NCBI GenBank assembly: GCA_025453375.1
Contig: JALOQT010000009.1
Location: 1 to 13,629 of the forward strand
Direction: 5' to 3'
Source of the DNA: Phycisphaerales bacterium
Lineage (GTDB): Bacteria > Planctomycetota > Phycisphaerae > Phycisphaerales > UBA1924
Length of the DNA: 13,629 nucleotides
Part shown: in pieces, positions 12,885-13,629 of the stretch
Layout: every line of letters begins with the position of its first letter
Numbering within the stretch: the first letter of the stretch is position 1
Notes under the pieces: generated by a model
Told to the model about the DNA's origin: nothing
The model's database searches: none
What the model saw: only the letters and a program-made list of their open reading frames with translations
Position numbers and translations under genes: made by a program

Positions 12885-13629
12885 ATGGCCTACTTTCCGC
12901 TCGTTCCTGGCTCGCACGCACCCGATTGGTCGTCCGATTCGTCCGCCTTCGGCACCGTCGGCGTGGACACGGTCGCGACGGATCAGCACGCCTTCATCCA
13001 TCGTGCTCGGGTGCGGGTCGTCACGCCGCGGAGCGTGGCGGAGGTTGTGGCGGCGGTCAATCAGGCGCGAGAGACCGGCACGTCGTTGGCGGTCAGTGGT
13101 GGGCGCCATGCGATGGGGGGGCAGGCGTGGGCGGACCGGCGGGTGATGCTGGACATGCGCCAGCTTGATCGCGTGCGGTGGGTGGATGTCCAGGCGGGGC
13201 TGGTGTACGCCGAGGCGGGCGTGCAGTGGCCGGCGCTGCTGGCGGAGATCGATCGGCTGCAGGCCGAGGCTGGCGCGCTGGGGCGCTGGTCGATCGCTCA
13301 GAAGCAGACCGGCGCTGATGACCTGACCCTCGGCGGCGCGGTGGCGGCGAACATTCATGGTCGTGGTCTGTCGATGACGCCGCTGGTTGGTGACATTCAC
13401 GCCTTGACCGTCGTCACGCCTGATGGCGTGGTGCGCCAGATTGATCGCCAGCATGAACCTGACCTGTTCGCGCTGGTCATCGGCGGCTATGGGCTGTTCG
13501 GCGTGGTCGTCGAGGTGGTGCTGAGGCTGGTGCCTCGCCAGACGCTGCGGCGGATTGTGCGCGTCATCGACATTCACGATGCGATCGGCGCCGCCGAGCG
13601 GCGCATCAGCGAGGGGAGCATCTATGGGG
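12885..13629 (+). CDS. FAD-binding oxidoreductase (PCMH/FAD_binding_4 type), 3' end outside window
   Basis: 248 residues to the window edge with no stop. N-terminal half of a vanillyl-alcohol-oxidase-fold flavoenzyme: VRVVTPRSVAEVVAAVNQAR (43-62), the FAD pyrophosphate loop LAVSGGRHAMGGQAW (68-82), where His75 is a candidate site for covalent FAD, then QTGADDLTLGGAVAANIHGR (141-160), VGDIHALTVVTPDG (168-181) and DLFALVIGGYGLFGVVVEVV (193-212). Relatives include aldonolactone/glycolate-type and DprE1-like oxidases; the substrate domain is outside the window, so the substrate cannot be told. ATG 12885 has no Shine-Dalgarno and sits 6 bases after TATGCT; an in-frame TAG at 12864 limits upstream extension. 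An antisense open frame on the minus strand here is a shadow. Confidence 0.9.
   Translation, partial: MAYFPLVPGSHAPDWSSDSSAFGTVGVDTVATDQHAFIHRARVRVVTPRSVAEVVAAVNQARETGTSLAVSGGRHAMGGQAWADRRVMLDMRQLDRVRWVDVQAGLVYAEAGVQWPALLAEIDRLQAEAGALGRWSIAQKQTGADDLTLGGAVAANIHGRGLSMTPLVGDIHALTVVTPDGVVRQIDRQHEPDLFALVIGGYGLFGVVVEVVLRLVPRQTLRRIVRVIDIHDAIGAAERRISEGSIYG

Noticed and set aside
12867..13577. Minus-strand open frame of 236 codons near the right end
   Set aside because: Antisense to the FAD oxidoreductase, which has clear motifs; the shadow is His/Arg-rich with no recognisable domain.

Overview
The window looks like a chromosomal piece of a GC-rich, Gram-negative planctomycete, most likely from the Phycisphaerae side of Planctomycetota. 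This is an inference from gene content. The clues are an exported protein with a PTPG-type PEP-CTERM tail ending in four arginines, a planctomycete-style prepilin (G/FTLIDLLV start, CMSNIRQ and YCPS motifs), a tiny AKKKA-repeat peptide, a DUF481 outer-membrane barrel and an ECF sigma/RskA-type anti-sigma pair. No phage, transposon, CRISPR array, tRNA or rRNA was seen.

Layout: (1) 1-2439, minus strand: psd, pssA and an ABC-2 permease in one apparent operon. psd is intact. pssA has lost an internal segment carrying two catalytic aspartates and is frameshifted. The permease carries an in-frame TAG at a position where the reading frame continues on both sides. (2) 2584-3918, plus strand: a beta-ketoacyl-synthase homologue in which the active-site Cys and both His are replaced. 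(3) 3919-4053: an inverted array of an 8-bp repeat between convergent genes. (4) 4050-4823, minus: dapB. (5) 4951-5271, plus: a compact unit with leader hairpins, a 21-residue Lys/Ala peptide gene, a structured 3' stretch and a strong terminator. (6) 5381-6965, minus: ECF sigma factor and RskA-like anti-sigma factor, overlapping by ATGA, with their own terminator. (7) 7248-9420, plus: prepilin-like protein, then an exported cyclophilin. (8) 9594-12665, minus: three monocistronic genes (PEP-CTERM beta-propeller-like protein, mscL, DUF481 barrel), the last two with clear terminator hairpins. (9) 12850-13629, plus: a promoter with an overlapping inverted repeat that drives an FAD-binding oxidoreductase running off the window.

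How the genes fit together: psd and pssA are the two steps of phosphatidylethanolamine synthesis, and the divergent KS homologue may also concern lipids. The right half is mostly envelope biology (mechanosensitive channel, outer-membrane barrel, exported PPIase, PEP-CTERM protein, pilin-like protein). Several genes have a TATACT-like box 6-7 bases before the ATG and no Shine-Dalgarno, which suggests leaderless transcripts. Others (peptide gene, mscL, DUF481, PEP-CTERM) have good Shine-Dalgarno sites. The two adjacent lesions in region 1 could be real gene decay or sequence/assembly errors; read mapping would decide.
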